This document shows positions 5,823 through 7,288 of a stretch of 7,288 nt of DNA, one piece after another. A program made the position numbers and the translations under genes. The stretch spans positions 1 through 7,288 of the forward strand of contig JAJKJG010000080.1 in the NCBI GenBank assembly GCA_021154065.1. Direction: 5' to 3'. Each line of letters starts with the position of its first letter. Within the stretch, counting starts at the first letter, position 1. Source of the DNA: Methylobacterium sp. (GTDB lineage: Bacteria; Pseudomonadota; Alphaproteobacteria; Rhizobiales; Beijerinckiaceae). Under the pieces are notes generated by a model that was not told the origin of the DNA, searched no databases, and saw only the letters and a list, made by a program, of their open reading frames with translations.

Positions 5823-6956
5823 TCACAGCAAGCGATCGAGGTGCGTCTGGACGCGCTCGATGACGCGGGAAAGCGCGTCTCCCATGCACGGAAACAGCGG
5901 CAGCCGCACGAGCCGCGCCGCCAGATCCTCGGTCACGGCGAGTTCGCCGCAGGCGCGCCCGAGCCGCCGCCCGGCGGGCGAATCGTGCAGCGGCACATAG
6001 TGGAAAGGGGTCATGATCCCGTCCGCCTTGCAGGCCGCGATCAGCGCCGCGCGCTGTTCCGCCGAGGGCAGGATCAGGTAGTAGAGATGGGCGTTGTCCT
6101 CGCAATGGGCCGGCACCGAGGGGGTCCGGACGCCCCGGTTGTGCCAGCTCCGGAAGGCCAGATCATAGGCGTCCCAGCTCCGGCGCCGGTCGGCCCGGAT
6201 CGCGTCGGCCGCCTCGAGCTGGCCGTAGAGGAACGAGGCGATGAGCTCGCCCGGCAGGAACGACGAGCCGATGTCGACCCAGGTGTATTTGTCGACCTCG
6301 CCGCGGAAGAAGCGCTTCCGGTTCGTGCCCTTCTCGCGGATGATCTCGGCCCGTTCGATCAGGACCGGATCGTTGATCGCAAGGCACCCGCCCTCCCCCG
6401 AGATGATGTTCTTGGTCTCGTGGAAGCTGAAGGCGGCGAGGCTCCCGAGCGCGCCGGCGTTGCGGCCCCTGTAGGTCGAGCCGAGCGCCTGCGCCGCGTC
6501 CTCGATCACGCTCAGCCCATGTCGTCTCGCGACCGGGTCAAGCGCGTCCATCTCGGCCGGAACGCCGGCATAATGCACCGGCATGATCGCCCGCGTGCGC
6601 GGCGTGACGGCGGCCTCGACCAGGGCCTCGTCGATGTTGAGCGTGTCCGGCCTGATATCGACGAACACCGGCACGCCGCCGCGCAGCACGACGGCATTGG
6701 CGGTCGAGACGAAGGTGAAGGACGGCATCACGACCTCGTCGCCGGGGCCGATGTCGAGGAGGAGCGCAGCCATCTCGAGCGCCGCGGTGCATGAGTGCGT
6801 GAGGAGCACCGCGCCGGCGCTGATCCGCTCCCTGAGCCAGGCCTGGCAGCGTTCGGTGTAGGCGCCGTCGCCGGCAAGCTGCCCGCGCGCGATCGCGTCG
6901 CGGATGTAGTCGAGCTCCATGCCGGCAAGCGTCGGACGGTTGAAGGGGATGGGCAC
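5823..6956 (-). CDS. rffA: dTDP-4-amino-4,6-dideoxygalactose transaminase (WecE/RffA type)
   Basis: A 377-residue PLP-dependent DegT/DnrJ/EryC1/StrS aminotransferase that converts dTDP-4-keto-6-deoxyglucose to dTDP-4-amino-4,6-dideoxygalactose (glutamate donor) for surface glycans. It aligns throughout with E. coli WecE (376 aa) as I recall it: IPFNRP at 3-8, LAGDGAYTERCQAWL (27-41), LLDIGPGDEVVMPSFTFVSTANA (66-88, given in part), VHYAGV (127-132), ERAEIIREKGTNR (201-213) and VDKYTWVDIGSS (221-232). The internal-aldimine lysine is K182 in SFHETKN; D153 and Q156 in EDAAQ contact the cofactor. I chose the GTG at 6956 because GGAG lies about 7 bases upstream and the protein then begins PIPFNRP, as WecE does. 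The longer frame to 7106 overlaps gtrA and adds no family sequence. It lies 53 bp after the GtrA gene in the same operon. Confidence 0.92.
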   Translation of the reverse strand: MPIPFNRPTLAGMELDYIRDAIARGQLAGDGAYTERCQAWLRERISAGAVLLTHSCTAALEMAALLLDIGPGDEVVMPSFTFVSTANAVVLRGGVPVFVDIRPDTLNIDEALVEAAVTPRTRAIMPVHYAGVPAEMDALDPVARRHGLSVIEDAAQALGSTYRGRNAGALGSLAAFSFHETKNIISGEGGCLAINDPVLIERAEIIREKGTNRKRFFRGEVDKYTWVDIGSSFLPGELIASFLYGQLEAADAIRADRRRSWDAYDLAFRSWHNRGVRTPSVPAHCEDNAHLYYLILPSAEQRAALIAACKADGIMTPFHYVPLHDSPAGRRLGRACGELAVTEDLAARLVRLPLFPCMGDALSRVIERVQTHLDRLL

Positions 6957-7009
6957 GCCGGCGCTCCGCCAAGGACGCGGCAGCTTATAGGGCGAGCCTC
7001 GGCGGCTTG

Positions 7010-7288
7010 TCACACCCGCCCGTCCGGCGCCGCGCGAAACACCCAGAGCCGCTGAAGCAGGAAGAAGAAGACCGTCGTGACGCCGAGCCCGAAGAGCACC
7101 ACCCACTCGTGGCGCTGTCGGAGAAGGTCGACGCCGACATGTAGGATCGAGACCTGCAGCCCGAAGCTCGCCGCGTAGCCTGCCCCGTAGCGCAGAAGCG
7201 ACCGCGCCGCCCCGGCGTTCGACCGGAACGTCCAGGCGCGGTTCGCCGCATAGGCCGGGACGAAGGCGATCGCGCTCGCAAGCGTCAG
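7010..7288 (-). CDS. GtrA family membrane protein, C-terminal fragment (5' end outside window)
   Basis: The last 92 residues of a protein entering from the right edge, ending at TGA. Features of the GtrA family (PF04138) are visible: the end of a membrane segment followed by AANRAWTFRS (15-24), then two membrane segments at about 38-55 and 68-84, and the closing motif LLQRLWVFR (80-88). GtrA-like proteins are small four-helix membrane proteins linked to flipping of polyprenyl-phosphate sugars across the inner membrane for O-antigen, teichoic-acid or capsule modification. The first two helices are not in the window. Its position directly before a WecE-type transaminase fits a surface-glycan operon. 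Confidence 0.82.
   Translation of the reverse strand: MTLASAIAFVPAYAANRAWTFRSNAGAARSLLRYGAGYAASFGLQVSILHVGVDLLRQRHEWVVLFGLGVTTVFFFLLQRLWVFRAAPDGRV

Noticed and set aside
5841..6794. 317-codon plus-strand open frame opposite the aminotransferase gene
   Set aside because: It is a shadow of a gene that aligns end to end with WecE.
6957..7106. N-terminal extension of the aminotransferase to an ATG at 7106
   Set aside because: It overlaps the GtrA gene and adds about 50 residues absent from WecE. The GTG at 6956 has a ribosome site and the correct N-terminus.

Overview
The window has very high GC content and strongly GC-biased third codon positions. Its gene families are typical of Alphaproteobacteria, most likely Hyphomicrobiales (Rhizobiales): an FDH-like zinc alcohol dehydrogenase, a 'nutrient deprivation-induced' type protein, a DUF3618 protein and sigma-EcfG-type promoters. 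That order assignment rests on family recall, not on a marker gene.

Layout. (1) Positions 1-965, plus strand: the C-terminal end of a probable indolepyruvate oxidoreductase beta subunit, overlapping by 4 bp a complete cyclase-family metal hydrolase. This looks like the tail of an aromatic amino acid catabolism operon. (2) Positions 975-2819, minus strand: a zinc-dependent, formaldehyde-dehydrogenase-like alcohol dehydrogenase followed by a small membrane protein. The 84-bp gap between them carries a degenerate 7-bp repeat block. A near-consensus sigma-EcfG promoter lies upstream of the dehydrogenase. (3) Positions 3048-3314, plus strand: an unrecognised 88-aa protein, divergent from the dehydrogenase. 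(4) Positions 3378-5622, minus strand: a two-gene overlapping operon of alanine-rich helical membrane proteins (a nutrient-deprivation-induced-like protein, then a 539-aa DUF3618-like protein). An exact GGAAC-N16-CGTT sigma-EcfG promoter precedes it. (5) Positions 5823-7288, minus strand: the C-terminal part of a GtrA-family membrane protein followed by a complete WecE/RffA-type sugar aminotransferase, the end of a surface-glycan operon.

The centre of the window (about 975-5708) reads as a general-stress-response island. Two transcription units on the same strand each carry an EcfG-type promoter. Their products are an oxidoreductase for aldehydes or alcohols and cell-envelope proteins. The envelope proteins are built from 11-residue amphipathic repeats resembling those of LEA (desiccation) proteins, punctuated by short membrane segments. 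The most distinctive single observation is nine uninterrupted 11-mers in the 539-aa protein, with an acidic residue at position 3 of every repeat. I saw no tRNA, rRNA, CRISPR array, insertion sequence or phage gene. No wholly new multi-gene system is evident.
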